From Bryobacteraceae bacterium (GTDB taxonomy: Bacteria; Acidobacteriota; Terriglobia; Bryobacterales; Bryobacteraceae), in NCBI GenBank assembly GCA_026002875.1, contig BPGE01000001.1, positions 4,402,001-4,466,000 of the forward strand: 64,000 nt of DNA, written 5' to 3'. Shown piece by piece: positions 24,997 through 34,347 of the stretch. Position 1 is the stretch's first letter. Each line of letters opens with the position of its first letter. The notes under the pieces were generated by a model. That model worked only from the letters and a program-made list of their open reading frames with translations, was not told the origin of the DNA and ran no database searches. A program made the position numbers and the translations under genes.

Positions 24997-25542
24997 CTAT
25001 TTCTTAGGCTTTCCCGCCTCCCGGATCGCTTTCCCCATCTCGTCCGCCACGCGCTTCGCCGTCCGGTCCAGCTCGTCCGGCATGGTCCGCTTCGGGCGCT
25101 CGTAAATCGACCACACCACCGCCCGCGATCCGCGGTGCACCAGGAAAATCGTCCCCTTGCCCCGTCCGAACGAGCTCGCCCGGTCCATCGGCGTTACTTT
25201 CAGATCCATCAGCGTTGAAGCTGGCTTGTCCGCCTCTTCCTCTTCTTTCGCCGGCTTCTCCTCCACAGGCTTCGGATGAGGATACAGCTCCTCCAGCTTG
25301 TCCTCGAACGCCTTGCCGATGCGGTCCGTCAGGATCGCATCCGCCTTCGATGGGTCCGCCACCACCTGCACCAGCCCCTGCCGTGTCAGATGATTCGCCA
25401 GATACTGGTCGAACCCGTTGGCCATCGGCAGCAGATACACATGCCGGATCTGCAGCAGTTCGCTTCCCGCGGGCTGGCCAGGTCCCGCGTCCTGCGCGCC
25501 CGCCGCCGCCATCATCGCCATCATCAACAGGGCTTGCCTCAT
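24997..25542 (-). CDS. Exported hypothetical protein
   Basis: The product has 181 residues and a signal peptide (MRQALLMMAMMAAAGAQDAG). The next part (LLPMANGFDQYLANHLTRQG, then VADPSKADAILTDRIGKAFE) resembles lipoprotein-type domains that assemble on the outer membrane. A Lys/Glu-rich linker and a compact end (GTIFLVHRGSRAVVWSIYER) follow. Specific function unknown. It is transcribed away from the glycosyltransferase cluster. Confidence 0.55.
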   Translation of the reverse strand: MRQALLMMAMMAAAGAQDAGPGQPAGSELLQIRHVYLLPMANGFDQYLANHLTRQGLVQVVADPSKADAILTDRIGKAFEDKLEELYPHPKPVEEKPAKEEEEADKPASTLMDLKVTPMDRASSFGRGKGTIFLVHRGSRAVVWSIYERPKRTMPDELDRTAKRVADEMGKAIREAGKPKK

Positions 25543-25546
25543 CGCT

Positions 25547-25578
25547 TTGCTCGCTCCCGGGTTCTGCAACTATACAAT
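25547..25578 (+). promoter_or_regulatory. Possible promoter of the polysaccharide cluster
   Basis: TTGCTC at 25547-25552 lies 18 bases from TATACA at 25571-25576 (with an alternative TACAAT at 25573). It precedes the TTG start of the first glycosyltransferase by about 30 bases. The match is moderate. Confidence 0.4.
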
Positions 25579-25609
25579 AGACGGTTTCGGGAGCCGGAAA
25601 GACGGGCGC

Positions 25610-26287
25610 TTGTACAAAGACCACAAGATCACTGTCGTCATCCCCTGCCTGAACGAGGAACAGGGCATCGCCGAGGTGCTGCGCCGCATGCCCCCGTTCG
25701 TCGACGAGGTCATCGTCGTCGACAACGCCTCCACGGACCGCACCGCCGAGGTCGCCCGCAGCCTCGGCGCCATGGTCATCCGCGAGGATGTCCGCGGCTA
25801 CGGACGCAGCTACAAGAAAGGCTTCAGCATGGCCACCGGCGACATCATCGTCACCCTCGACGGCGACCACAGCTACCCGCCCGACGCCATCAGCTACCTG
25901 CTCGAAGCCTTCTTCCACCTGGAAGCCGACTTCCTCAACGCCAGCCGCTTCCCCGTCCGCGACCGCCGCGCCATGAGCTTCAAGCACAAGGTCGGCAACC
26001 TCATCCTCAGCCTCGCCATGTCCCTGCTCTTCTTCCGCTGGGTCCGCGACTCGCAGAGCGGCATGTGGGTCTTCCGCCGTTCCATCCTCCAGAACATGAA
26101 ACTCGAAAGCGACGGCATGGCGTTCTCCGAGGAAATCAAGATCGAAGCCCTTCTCCAGCCCGGTCTCCGCTTCGAGGAAATCTCCATCCTCTATTCCTCC
26201 CGCCTCGGCGAGATCAAGCTCAACCCCTGGCGCGACGGCTTCTACAATCTCTGGTTCCTCCTGAAAAAGCGCTTTGCCCGCCGCTGA
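25610..26287 (+). CDS. Glycosyltransferase family 2
   Basis: The protein has 225 residues from a probable TTG start at 25610 (MYKDHKITVVIPCLNEEQG). No ATG or GTG lies near the conserved fold, and an ATG at 25418 would put the promoter inside the gene. GT-A fold motifs are VIPCLNEE, EVIVVDNASTDRT and LDGDHSYPPD (the metal-binding DXD-like site). A basic membrane-proximal C-terminus follows. Closely related enzymes act on polyprenyl phosphate (dolichol-phosphate-mannose synthase branch), so it may make a lipid-linked sugar donor. First gene of the cluster. Confidence 0.78.
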   Translation: MYKDHKITVVIPCLNEEQGIAEVLRRMPPFVDEVIVVDNASTDRTAEVARSLGAMVIREDVRGYGRSYKKGFSMATGDIIVTLDGDHSYPPDAISYLLEAFFHLEADFLNASRFPVRDRRAMSFKHKVGNLILSLAMSLLFFRWVRDSQSGMWVFRRSILQNMKLESDGMAFSEEIKIEALLQPGLRFEEISILYSSRLGEIKLNPWRDGFYNLWFLLKKRFARR

Positions 26288-26350
26288 TCCGGTGCTAGAC
26301 TGAAATTTCCCGCCTCTGTTCCCTCTTTCCTCCAGGCTGCCGCGGCCATT

Positions 26351-27340
26351 TTGTCTGTGAACGTGGAGCAGGTCACCGCCATCATTCCGAACTGGAACCG
26401 CGCCGCTCTGCTCGGCCGCGCCCTGCAGTCCCTCCGGCGCCAGTCCGTCCCCTGCGCGCGCCTGCTCGTCGTCGACAACGGCAGCACGGACTCCAGCCGC
26501 GACGTCGCCGCAGCGGCGGAGGCCGACCTCCTGCCCCTGCCCTCCAACCTCGGCTTTGCCGCCGCCGTCAACCGCGGCGTCCGCGCCTCCTCCACCCGCT
26601 GGATCTGGATCGTCAACAACGATGTCGAGCTCCACCCCGGCTGCCTCGAGAGCCTTCTCGATGCAGTCCTCTCCGCCGGCGCCGCCTTCGCCGCTCCCCG
26701 CGTCCGCCAGCTCACGAACCCCTCCCGCCTGGACGCCTCCTACGATCTGCTCGCCCGCAGCGGCTGCGCCTGGCGCGCCGGCGCCGGTCTCCCCGACGGA
26801 CCCCTGTTTGCCCAGCCCCGCGCCATCCGCTTCGCCCCGATGACCGCCGTTCTCATCCGCCGCGATGTCTTCGACAGCGCCGGCCCCCTCGATGAGTTCT
26901 TCGGCTCCTATCTCGAAGACGTCGAGTTCTTCCTCCGCGCCTCGCTCCAGGGCTTCCAGGGCGTCTACGTTCCCTCCGCCATCGCCTACCACCACGGCAG
27001 CGCCACGCTGGGCTCCTGGAGCCCGGCGATGACGGAGCTCCTGGCCCGCAATCAGCTCCTTCTCGCCGCAAAGCACTTCCCCGCCGCCTGGTGGTGGCGC
27101 GTCCTCGCCGGACAGCTCCTCTGGGGGCTCCTCGCCGCGCGCCGTGGCCGCCTCCTGGCCTGGCTCCGCGGAAAATGGCGCGGACTCCGCGACGCGCCCC
27201 GCGCGCGCCGCTCCTCCCCCCGCGCCCCGCGCGCCTTGCTCGAGCCCATCCTCGCCGGGTGCGAAAACGAAATCCTCCGCCTCCAGCAGGCAACCCGTCC
27301 CGAGCCCTACTGGAAGCTCTACTTTGCGGTGGCGCGATGA
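26351..27340 (+). CDS. Glycosyltransferase family 2 (rhamnosyltransferase-like)
   Basis: The 329-residue product begins with TTG 26351 (MSVNVEQVTAIIPNWNRAAL); a GTG lies six bases further in. GT-A motifs are IIPNWNRAALLGRALQSL, LLVVDNGSTDSSRDV, WIWIVNNDVELHPG (DXD-like) and SYLEDVEFFLRASLQG with the acidic catalytic region. This pattern is common in rhamnosyl and related transferases of surface polysaccharides. It ends with a basic, amphipathic tail. It overlaps the next gene by ATGA. Confidence 0.78.
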   Translation: MSVNVEQVTAIIPNWNRAALLGRALQSLRRQSVPCARLLVVDNGSTDSSRDVAAAAEADLLPLPSNLGFAAAVNRGVRASSTRWIWIVNNDVELHPGCLESLLDAVLSAGAAFAAPRVRQLTNPSRLDASYDLLARSGCAWRAGAGLPDGPLFAQPRAIRFAPMTAVLIRRDVFDSAGPLDEFFGSYLEDVEFFLRASLQGFQGVYVPSAIAYHHGSATLGSWSPAMTELLARNQLLLAAKHFPAAWWWRVLAGQLLWGLLAARRGRLLAWLRGKWRGLRDAPRARRSSPRAPRALLEPILAGCENEILRLQQATRPEPYWKLYFAVAR

Positions 27341-28335
27341 ACCTGGCAGCCCTCGTCATCACCCACAACTCCGCCGGCTGCCTGGCCGCCTGCCTCGAGT
27401 CCTGCCTCCGCTTCGCGGATCAGTTTCCCTCCGGCATCCTCGTCATCGACAACGCCAGCACCGATGCGAGCCGCTCCATCGCCCGCCAGTTTCCGCAGGT
27501 CCGGCTCATCGCCAACGAGGACAACCGCGGCTTCGCCGGCGCGGTCAATCAGGGCTTCCGCGCTCTTCCGGATGCCGATGCCGTTCTCATCCTCAACCCC
27601 GACGTCGAGCTGCTCTCGCCTCCCGCCGCTCTCGCCGAAGCTCTCCTCTCTAGCCCGAGAGCCGGCGCCGCAGGCGGCCTGCTCCTCGGCCGCGGCGGGC
27701 AGCCCCAGCGCGGCTTCTTCGCCCGCCGCCTGCCCACCCCCGCCGCCCTCTGCTTCGAGATCCTCGGCCTCAACCGCCTCTGGCCCTCCAACCCCGTCAA
27801 CCGCCGCTACCGCGCCCTCGATCTGCCCCTGGACCGCCCCGCTTCGGGCCTTCAGCCCGCCGGCGCCTGCCTGCTCGTCCGCCGCGCCGCCTGGGCTGCG
27901 GTCGGCGGCTTCTGCGAGTCCTTCCACCCCGTCTGGTTCGAGGATGTCGATTTCATCGCCCGCCTCCTCGCCGCAGGCTGGCAGTCCGTCTTCTGGCCTT
28001 CCTTCCGCGCCGCCCACGCCGGCGGCCACTCGGTCTCCCGTCTGGATTGGGTTCCCAGACAGTGGAACTGGTATAGTAATCTACTAGAATACGTTTCAAG
28101 GCACTTCCAAACACTCGGCCGTGTCCTGGTTGGCTTGTCTCTCATCGTAGGAGTCGTGCCGAGAATCGTTGCGGGGATGATCTGGAAGCGATCTCTTGGC
28201 CCCCTTGGCTTGTATGCTAGATTGGTTCGGCTGGCGGTTCACGCGGCGGTCCGCTCCCACGCTCCGTCCGCGGCGCCCCGGCTGGAGGAGAACCTGCATG
28301 GTCCGGTGCGCGCACCGGGCCGACCCGGCATTTGA
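27337..28335 (+). CDS. Glycosyltransferase family 2
   Basis: The product has 332 residues from the ATG at 27337, which overlaps the stop of the previous gene. Motifs are LAALVITHNSAGCLAACLE, ILVIDNASTDASRSI, VLILNPDVELLSPP and PVWFEDVDFIARLLAAGW. The C-terminal 80 residues carry a hydrophobic, possibly membrane-associated segment (LVGLSLIVGVVPRIVAGMI). From about 28060 the DNA has visibly lower GC and rarer codons (ATA, AGT, CTA) than the rest of the gene, which suggests a mosaic or recently changed 3' end. Confidence 0.75.
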   Translation: MNLAALVITHNSAGCLAACLESCLRFADQFPSGILVIDNASTDASRSIARQFPQVRLIANEDNRGFAGAVNQGFRALPDADAVLILNPDVELLSPPAALAEALLSSPRAGAAGGLLLGRGGQPQRGFFARRLPTPAALCFEILGLNRLWPSNPVNRRYRALDLPLDRPASGLQPAGACLLVRRAAWAAVGGFCESFHPVWFEDVDFIARLLAAGWQSVFWPSFRAAHAGGHSVSRLDWVPRQWNWYSNLLEYVSRHFQTLGRVLVGLSLIVGVVPRIVAGMIWKRSLGPLGLYARLVRLAVHAAVRSHAPSAAPRLEENLHGPVRAPGRPGI

Positions 28336-28353
28336 TTCAGGCTGCTCTTTCCC

Positions 28354-29415
28354 ATGGCTTCACACGACTTCGTCTCGGTGACCATCGTCACCTACAACAG
28401 CGGGCGCTACATCAAACGCTGCCTCGAATCAGTGCTGGCCCAAAAGGGGCCCCAGTTTGAAGTCATCGTCGTCGACAACAACTCCACCGACGGCACCCGC
28501 GACATCCTCGAGCGCTACGAAGACCGCTGCACCATCATCTACAACGACCGCAACGTCGGCTTCGCCGCCGCCCAGAACCAGGCCATCCGCCGCGCCCGCG
28601 GCAACTGGGTCCTCACCCTCAATCCCGACGTCCTGCTCATGCCCTACTTCATCCAGGCGCTGCTCGAAGCCGGCAGGCTCGACAACCGCATCGGCACCGT
28701 CTGCGGCAAGCTCCTCGTCATGAGCCCCGACTTCAACATCGACGCCAAACCCCGCGTCGATTCCACCGGCATCTACTTCACCCCCTACCTCCGCCACCTC
28801 GACCGCGGCAGCCGCCAGATCGACAACGGCCACTACCTCAAGCGCGAGTACGTCTTCGGCGCCACCGCGGCAGCCGCCCTCTACCGCCGCGAGATGATCG
28901 ACGACATCTCCATCGACGGCGAGTTCTTCGACTCCGATTTCTTCGTCTACCGCGAAGACGCCGATGTCGCCTGGCGCGCCCAGCTGATGGGCTGGCGATG
29001 CCTCTACACGCCTTACGCCCGCGGCTACCACGTCCGCGCCGTGCTGCCCGGCAACCGCCGCGCCCTGCCCAAAGAGATCAACATGCACTCGGTGAAGAAC
29101 CGCTTCCTCATGCGGATCAAAAACATCACCGGCGATCTCTACCGGCGCTACTGGCTCCCCATCACCTTCCGCGATCTCGTCGTCATCGGCTGCTGCCTGC
29201 TCTACGAGCACTACTCCCTCAAAGCCTTCTGGCACATCCTCCGCTCCTGGCCCCGCCTCCTCGCCAAGCGCCGCTGGATCATGGCCCGCAAGCGCGTCAG
29301 CGACGACTACATGGCCGCCTGGTTCCACTACCACCCGGTCAGCCAGCCCGCGCCCAAAAAGGCCGTCAGCTCTCTCAGCCCCGCCCGTTCCCAGGCTCAG
29401 ACCGCCGGAGGCTGA
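28354..29415 (+). CDS. Glycosyltransferase family 2
   Basis: The product has 353 residues with motifs VSVTIVTYNSGRYIKRCLES, EVIVVDNNSTDGTRDILERY, WVLTLNPDVLLMPYF and DFFVYREDADVAWRAQLMGW. It is a probable rhamnosyl- or related transferase that adds sugars to a surface polysaccharide. Two hydrophobic stretches towards the C-terminus (LVVIGCCLLYEHYSLKAFW) may bind the membrane. Eighteen bases separate it from the preceding gene. Confidence 0.78.
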   Translation: MASHDFVSVTIVTYNSGRYIKRCLESVLAQKGPQFEVIVVDNNSTDGTRDILERYEDRCTIIYNDRNVGFAAAQNQAIRRARGNWVLTLNPDVLLMPYFIQALLEAGRLDNRIGTVCGKLLVMSPDFNIDAKPRVDSTGIYFTPYLRHLDRGSRQIDNGHYLKREYVFGATAAAALYRREMIDDISIDGEFFDSDFFVYREDADVAWRAQLMGWRCLYTPYARGYHVRAVLPGNRRALPKEINMHSVKNRFLMRIKNITGDLYRRYWLPITFRDLVVIGCCLLYEHYSLKAFWHILRSWPRLLAKRRWIMARKRVSDDYMAAWFHYHPVSQPAPKKAVSSLSPARSQAQTAGG

Positions 29416-29423
29416 ACCGCTCC

Positions 29424-32138
29424 ATGTGGCGCCCCAACCGCCGGGAACTGCTTCCCGCCGTGGGCGGAGCCCTCTCCCTCCGCGCCCGCACTCCTTCAGA
29501 CGATCTGCGCCTGCTCTGGACCCGCGCCCCTCAGGACAACCTCTACATGCCGCGCACCCGCTGGTGGTGGCCCGGCAGCCGCGTCACGCGCGAGGGCATC
29601 ACGCGCCAGCTTGAACAGATGCGCGCCTCGGGCATCGGCGGCGCCGAAATCGTTCACACCTTCCGCCTCCACCGCCACGGCAACCTCTCCTTCCTCTCTC
29701 CAGAGCGCATCGAGCTGCTCCGCCACGCCATCAGCGAGGCCGCCCGCCTCGACATGAAGATCGCCCTCACTCCCTCGCCCGGCTGGGATTTCGGCGGCCC
29801 CTGGGTTCCTCCAGAACACCGCAGCAAGTGCCTCGCCCCCGCCTGGCTCGACCTCCAGGGACCTTTCCAGTACGAAGGCCCCCTGCCCGTCTTCCGCGAC
29901 TTCGGCACCCCAACGACCGGCCTGTTCGAGTTCCTCTCGCCCGTGGAAGGCAACCCGCCCGATCATCTGCGCGTCCTCGCCGTCGTCGGCGCGCGCATGC
30001 TCTCCGAAACGCAGATCGACGGCAGCTCCCTTACGGATCTCACAGACGAATTCCGCGGCGAAGCCGGACGCTGGCGCGTGGAAGACGGCCGCTGGCGCCT
30101 GTTCGCCTTCCGCCTCGTCTACACCGGACAGCGAACCGCCGCCCAGAACGACGAAGAGCCGAGCTGGGTCGTCGATCACCTTGACCGCAACGCGTTCTCC
30201 CGGTGCGTGCGCCACATCACCCGCGCATATCAGCTCGCCTTCGGCCCCGCCCTCGGCCGCACGGTCGACTCCATCTTCGCTGACAGCTTCGAGGTCGTTC
30301 CTCTCGCCAACACGCTGCTGTGGAGCTCCGGCACGCTCGACGAATTCCGGCGCCGCAAAGGCTATGACCTCCGCCGCTGGCTCCCCGCGCTCTGGTTCGA
30401 CATCGGCCCCGACACGCCCCGCATCCGCTACGATGTCAACGAATTCCTCCACCAGATCGCCCTCGAATTCGTCTTCGAGCCCTTCCTCGAGGCTTGCCGC
30501 GCCATCGGCGTCCGCGCCCGCATGCAGCCCCACTACCGCTTCAACGCAGAGATCATCCAGGGCGCCGGCATGGCCCACGCACCGGAAACAGAAGTCACCC
30601 GGACTGTTTTCGACACCGTCGCCGATCCCCGCAAGGCCGCCGTCAGCGGCGCACGCTTCTACGGCCGCGAAGTCGTCTCCGCCGAGGCCTTCACCTTCAT
30701 CCACCGCCAGCGCTACCGCTCCACGCCCGAAGAACTCAAACGCGCCACCGACAGCTTCCTCCGCGACGGCGTCACCCGCTTCTACAACCACGGCTGGGTT
30801 TACTCGGAGGCGGGTCAGCTCGACCCCGCCCTCGACGTCATGTTCGCTGCCGAGCGCATCCAGCCCTGGGCCCCCTGGTGGCCTTTCTACAAAGACCTCG
30901 CCTCCTATACCGCCCGCTGCTGCGCCCTCCTCCGCCAGGGGCGCTTCGCCGCGGACGTGCTGCTCTACTCGCCGCAGGCGCAGGTCTGGCGCGAAACCGC
31001 CCTGTTCGGCGTCGCCCAGCGCGTCATGCGCTACGGCGATGTCCCCCGGACCCTCCTCGCCAACGGCTACGACTACGACCTCGTCAACGACCATCTCCTT
31101 CAGACCCGCGCCCGCATGGAAAACGGCGCGCTCGGCATCAACGGCTGCCGCTACCGCGCCATCATCCTCACGCCCCGCGATTTCGTCCCCGAACCCAGCC
31201 GCGCCGCGCTTGCGCGCTTCGCCGAATCCGGCGGCCATCTGATCGCTCTGGACCGCGCGCCCGCAGGGCTCCCTGCGCAGGTCATTGAATACGGCTTCGT
31301 TCCGGATCAGTTCTCGCCTCAGGAACGCCTCTACGAGAAAACCCCGCCGCTGCGCGAAGGCCAGCGGCGCCTGCTCGACGCCCTGCGCCGCGCCGCTCCG
31401 CCGCAATTCATCATCGCCGGGGGACGCCAGAGCGACGGCCTCACGTTCCACCAGCGAGAACTCGACGGCGGCATCACGCTCTTCTTCGTCACCAACCTCC
31501 AGCCGGAGCCGGAAAAAACAGCCGTTGCATTCCGCGTTTCAAACAAGTCGCCGGAAATCTGGGATCCCCTCACAGGCGCCATCCGCCCTGCTCCTGCCTG
31601 GCGCGAAACCCCCGCGGGTGTTCAGGTCGATCTGGAGCTCGAGCCCTGGCACTCCTGTTTCGTGCTCTTCCATCCCGGCCGCCGCAGGCCGCCCCGCCCG
31701 CCGAAGCCCCGCCCCGTGCGCCAGGTGATCCAGATCGGTCACGGCTGGTCCCGTCCCCTCGGCGACGCCCGCCAGGCGGGCGTGCTCGACTATGCGGTCG
31801 AATTCTCCTGCCCGCAGCGCGACGCCGTGCTCGATCTCGGCCAGGTCGGCTGCGCCTGCGAAGCCTGGCTCAACGGCCAGCCCCTCGGCCCTCGCTGGCT
31901 GCCGCCCTTCCGCTACCAGATCCCCGCGCGCCTGCTGCGCCGCGGCGCCAACCGCCTCGAGATCCGCGTCGCCACCACGCTGATGCCCGCCCTCCAGCAA
32001 TGGGACCAGTACCCGATGCGCCCGGAGCTGCTCGACCCGCCTCCGCGGCAGCTCACCGACGCCTTCGAGCGCGACCGCAAGTACAGTCCCTGGCCCTTCT
32101 CCGGACTTGGCGGCCCCGTGCGTCTTTCGCTTTACTGA
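29424..32138 (+). CDS. GH106-like exported glycoside hydrolase (alpha-L-rhamnosidase type)
   Basis: The product has 904 residues from the ATG at 29424. The signal-like N-terminus has adjacent Arg residues and a short hydrophobic run (RPNRRELLPAVGGALSLRA). The hallmark RWWWPGSRVTREGITRQLEQ, followed by GIGGAEIVHTF, is typical of GH106. A TIM-barrel-like core with SPGWDFGGPWVPPEHRSKC and a DSFEVVPL acidic motif follows. A beta-galactosidase-type C-terminal jelly roll ends near residue 900. The gene sits among glycosyltransferases, so it may trim or degrade the same rhamnose-containing polysaccharide. Activity and export are inferred. Confidence 0.65.
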   Translation: MWRPNRRELLPAVGGALSLRARTPSDDLRLLWTRAPQDNLYMPRTRWWWPGSRVTREGITRQLEQMRASGIGGAEIVHTFRLHRHGNLSFLSPERIELLRHAISEAARLDMKIALTPSPGWDFGGPWVPPEHRSKCLAPAWLDLQGPFQYEGPLPVFRDFGTPTTGLFEFLSPVEGNPPDHLRVLAVVGARMLSETQIDGSSLTDLTDEFRGEAGRWRVEDGRWRLFAFRLVYTGQRTAAQNDEEPSWVVDHLDRNAFSRCVRHITRAYQLAFGPALGRTVDSIFADSFEVVPLANTLLWSSGTLDEFRRRKGYDLRRWLPALWFDIGPDTPRIRYDVNEFLHQIALEFVFEPFLEACRAIGVRARMQPHYRFNAEIIQGAGMAHAPETEVTRTVFDTVADPRKAAVSGARFYGREVVSAEAFTFIHRQRYRSTPEELKRATDSFLRDGVTRFYNHGWVYSEAGQLDPALDVMFAAERIQPWAPWWPFYKDLASYTARCCALLRQGRFAADVLLYSPQAQVWRETALFGVAQRVMRYGDVPRTLLANGYDYDLVNDHLLQTRARMENGALGINGCRYRAIILTPRDFVPEPSRAALARFAESGGHLIALDRAPAGLPAQVIEYGFVPDQFSPQERLYEKTPPLREGQRRLLDALRRAAPPQFIIAGGRQSDGLTFHQRELDGGITLFFVTNLQPEPEKTAVAFRVSNKSPEIWDPLTGAIRPAPAWRETPAGVQVDLELEPWHSCFVLFHPGRRRPPRPPKPRPVRQVIQIGHGWSRPLGDARQAGVLDYAVEFSCPQRDAVLDLGQVGCACEAWLNGQPLGPRWLPPFRYQIPARLLRRGANRLEIRVATTLMPALQQWDQYPMRPELLDPPPRQLTDAFERDRKYSPWPFSGLGGPVRLSLY

Positions 32139-32150
32139 AATTCAGGCCTC

Positions 32151-33251
32151 ATGCGCATCGCCATTCTCGGCACCCGCGGCATCCCGGCCGCCTATGGCGG
32201 TTTCGAAACCTTCGCCGAAGAACTCTCCACCCGCCTCGCCCGCCGCGGACACGAAGTCACCGTCTACTGCCGCTCCCCCCATCCCGAGCCCGTCTGGCGC
32301 GGCGTCCGCCTCCGCTACATCCCCCCCGTCCGCCACAAGTATCTCGAAACCGTCGCCCACACCTTCTTCTCCACGCTCGACCTGATGCGCCATCCTCCCG
32401 ATGCCGCTCTCTACTGCAACGCCGCCAACGCCCTCTTCACCCCGCTCGCCCGCCGCGCCGGCGCCCGCGTCGCTCTCAACGTCGACGGTCTCGAGCGGAA
32501 ACGGAAAAAATGGAACGCGCTCGCCCGCCTCTGGTATCACGTCTCCGAAGGACTTTCCACGTTTTGTCCTGATGTCATCGTCACGGACGCGGCAGAAATT
32601 CAGCGCTATTACCGGGAAAATTACGGGGCCGATTCCGTCTTTATTCCCTACGGGGCCGAAACCGGCAAGGCGCCGTCGCAGGCCGCTCTCGACGAGCTTG
32701 GCCTCGAGCCCGGCCGCTACTTCCTCTACGTCACCCGCTTCGAGCCCGAAAACAACCCCCTCATGGTCCGCCGCGCCTTCGAGCGCGTCGAAACGGATCT
32801 CCGCCTCGTCCTCGTCGGCGATGCGCCCTACGCACAGGACTACATCCGGCAGGTGAAAGACACGCGCGATGCGCGCATCCTCTTCCCCGGCGCCATTTAC
32901 GGGCAGGGCTACCGCGAACTCCAGTCCCACTGCTTCGCTTACATCCACGCCACCGAAGTCGGCGGCACGCATCCCGCCCTCATCGAGGCCATGGGCCGCG
33001 GCGCCCTCGTCCTCTATCTCTCCACGCCGGAAAACGAGGAAGTCGCCGGCGGCGTCGCTCTGCCGTTTCATGACGAATCGTCCCTCGCCGCGCGTCTGCG
33101 CGAAGTCCTCGCCATGCCCGCGGCGGAACGCCACCGCCTCGGCCAGGCCGCGCAGCAGCGCGTCGAACAGCGATACAGTTGGGAGGCCGTCACCGGCGCC
33201 TATGAACAGCTCTTCGAACGATTGCTCTCCCGCGCTCCGCACCTGGGCTGA
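32151..33251 (+). CDS. Glycosyltransferase family 4 with DUF1972 N-terminus
   Basis: The product has 366 residues of the GT-B fold. It starts MRIAILGTRGIPAAYGGFE, the signature of DUF1972-type transferases often found in rhamnan or exopolysaccharide clusters. The C-terminal half shows YFLYVTRFEPENNPLMVRRA and HATEVGGTHPALIEAMGRG, the nucleotide-sugar binding E-x7-E motif region. It overlaps the alanine racemase gene by 50 bases. Confidence 0.82.
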   Translation: MRIAILGTRGIPAAYGGFETFAEELSTRLARRGHEVTVYCRSPHPEPVWRGVRLRYIPPVRHKYLETVAHTFFSTLDLMRHPPDAALYCNAANALFTPLARRAGARVALNVDGLERKRKKWNALARLWYHVSEGLSTFCPDVIVTDAAEIQRYYRENYGADSVFIPYGAETGKAPSQAALDELGLEPGRYFLYVTRFEPENNPLMVRRAFERVETDLRLVLVGDAPYAQDYIRQVKDTRDARILFPGAIYGQGYRELQSHCFAYIHATEVGGTHPALIEAMGRGALVLYLSTPENEEVAGGVALPFHDESSLAARLREVLAMPAAERHRLGQAAQQRVEQRYSWEAVTGAYEQLFERLLSRAPHLG

Positions 33252-34347
33252 AATCTCGCTCGAGCAGATCCGCGCCAACTGGCGCGAGCTTCGCCGCGCC
33301 GCCCGCGGCGCAGAGGTCTGCGCCGTCGTCAAGGCCAATGCCTACGGCCACGGCGCCGTCCCCGTCTCGCGCGCCCTCGAAAACGAGGGCGCCCGTTGGT
33401 TCGCCGTCAGCAACGCGGCCGAAGGCGCCGAACTCCGCCGCGCCGGCATCCAGGGCCGCATCCTCGTCATGGGCGGCTTCATTCCCCCGGAAATGGACGT
33501 CTTCTTCGAGCATTCCCTCACGCCCGCCGTCCACTCCATCGAGTCCCTCCTCGCGCTCGAACAGCGCGCCGCGGCGCTCGCCCGCCCGCTCGGCGTGCAC
33601 ATCAAGCTCGACTCCGGCATGGGCCGCCTCGGCTCCCGCGAGCCCGCCGCGGACATCGCCCGCGCCACCGCCGGCCTGCGCTTCCTCCAGATCGAAGGCC
33701 TCATGTCCCACCTCGCCTCCGCCTCGGACTTCGAATGCGGCCAGAACGAGGAACAGTTCGCCGCGTTCGAACAGGCGATCGAGGCTCTGAGCGCCGCAGG
33801 CCTCCGCCCCGCCATCATCCATCTGGCCAGCAGCGCCCCCGTCTGCTACGGTCTCGCCCGCGCCTTCCACCATCTGGTGCGTACCGGGCTCGCCCTCTAT
33901 GGATACGCGCCAGAGCCCCGCGGCGATGCGCCGCCCCTGCAGGCCGACCTCCGCCCCGCCCTCGCCTGGAAAGCCCGCATCGTCGAGGTGAAGGACATCC
34001 CCGCCGGCGCCCCGGTCGGCTACAACGCCCGATGGCGCGCCCCTCGCGATTCCCGCATCGCCGTCGTGGCTGCCGGCTATGCCGATGGCGTCCCCCACAC
34101 CCTCGCCGGACGCGGCCACGTTCTCGCCGCCGGACGCCTCGCCCCCATCGTCGGCGCCGTCTCCATGGACGTCATCACCGTCGATGTCACCGGATGCTCA
34201 TTCCTCCGCTGCGGCGACCCGGTCACCCTCATTGGAGAGGAGGGCCGCGCCCGCCACGACGCCGCCGACTTCGCCCGCGAAGCCGGCGTCATCCCCTATG
34301 TCATCCTCTGCGCCATCGGCAACCGCGTCGTCCGATGCTATCGATAG
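33202..34347 (+). CDS. alr: Alanine racemase
   Basis: The product has 381 residues and supplies D-alanine for peptidoglycan. The PLP lysine lies in CAVVKANAYGHGAVPVSRA. Other family motifs are HIKLDSGMGRLG, RTGLALYGYAPEPRG and VAAGYADGVPH, followed by SMDVITVDVTG. The catalytic Tyr region is GAPVGYNARWRAPR. The ATG at 33202 is the first start that includes the complete fold, and it lies inside the end of the glycosyltransferase gene. This coupling suggests co-expression with the polysaccharide cluster. Confidence 0.92.
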   Translation: MNSSSNDCSPALRTWAEISLEQIRANWRELRRAARGAEVCAVVKANAYGHGAVPVSRALENEGARWFAVSNAAEGAELRRAGIQGRILVMGGFIPPEMDVFFEHSLTPAVHSIESLLALEQRAAALARPLGVHIKLDSGMGRLGSREPAADIARATAGLRFLQIEGLMSHLASASDFECGQNEEQFAAFEQAIEALSAAGLRPAIIHLASSAPVCYGLARAFHHLVRTGLALYGYAPEPRGDAPPLQADLRPALAWKARIVEVKDIPAGAPVGYNARWRAPRDSRIAVVAAGYADGVPHTLAGRGHVLAAGRLAPIVGAVSMDVITVDVTGCSFLRCGDPVTLIGEEGRARHDAADFAREAGVIPYVILCAIGNRVVRCYR

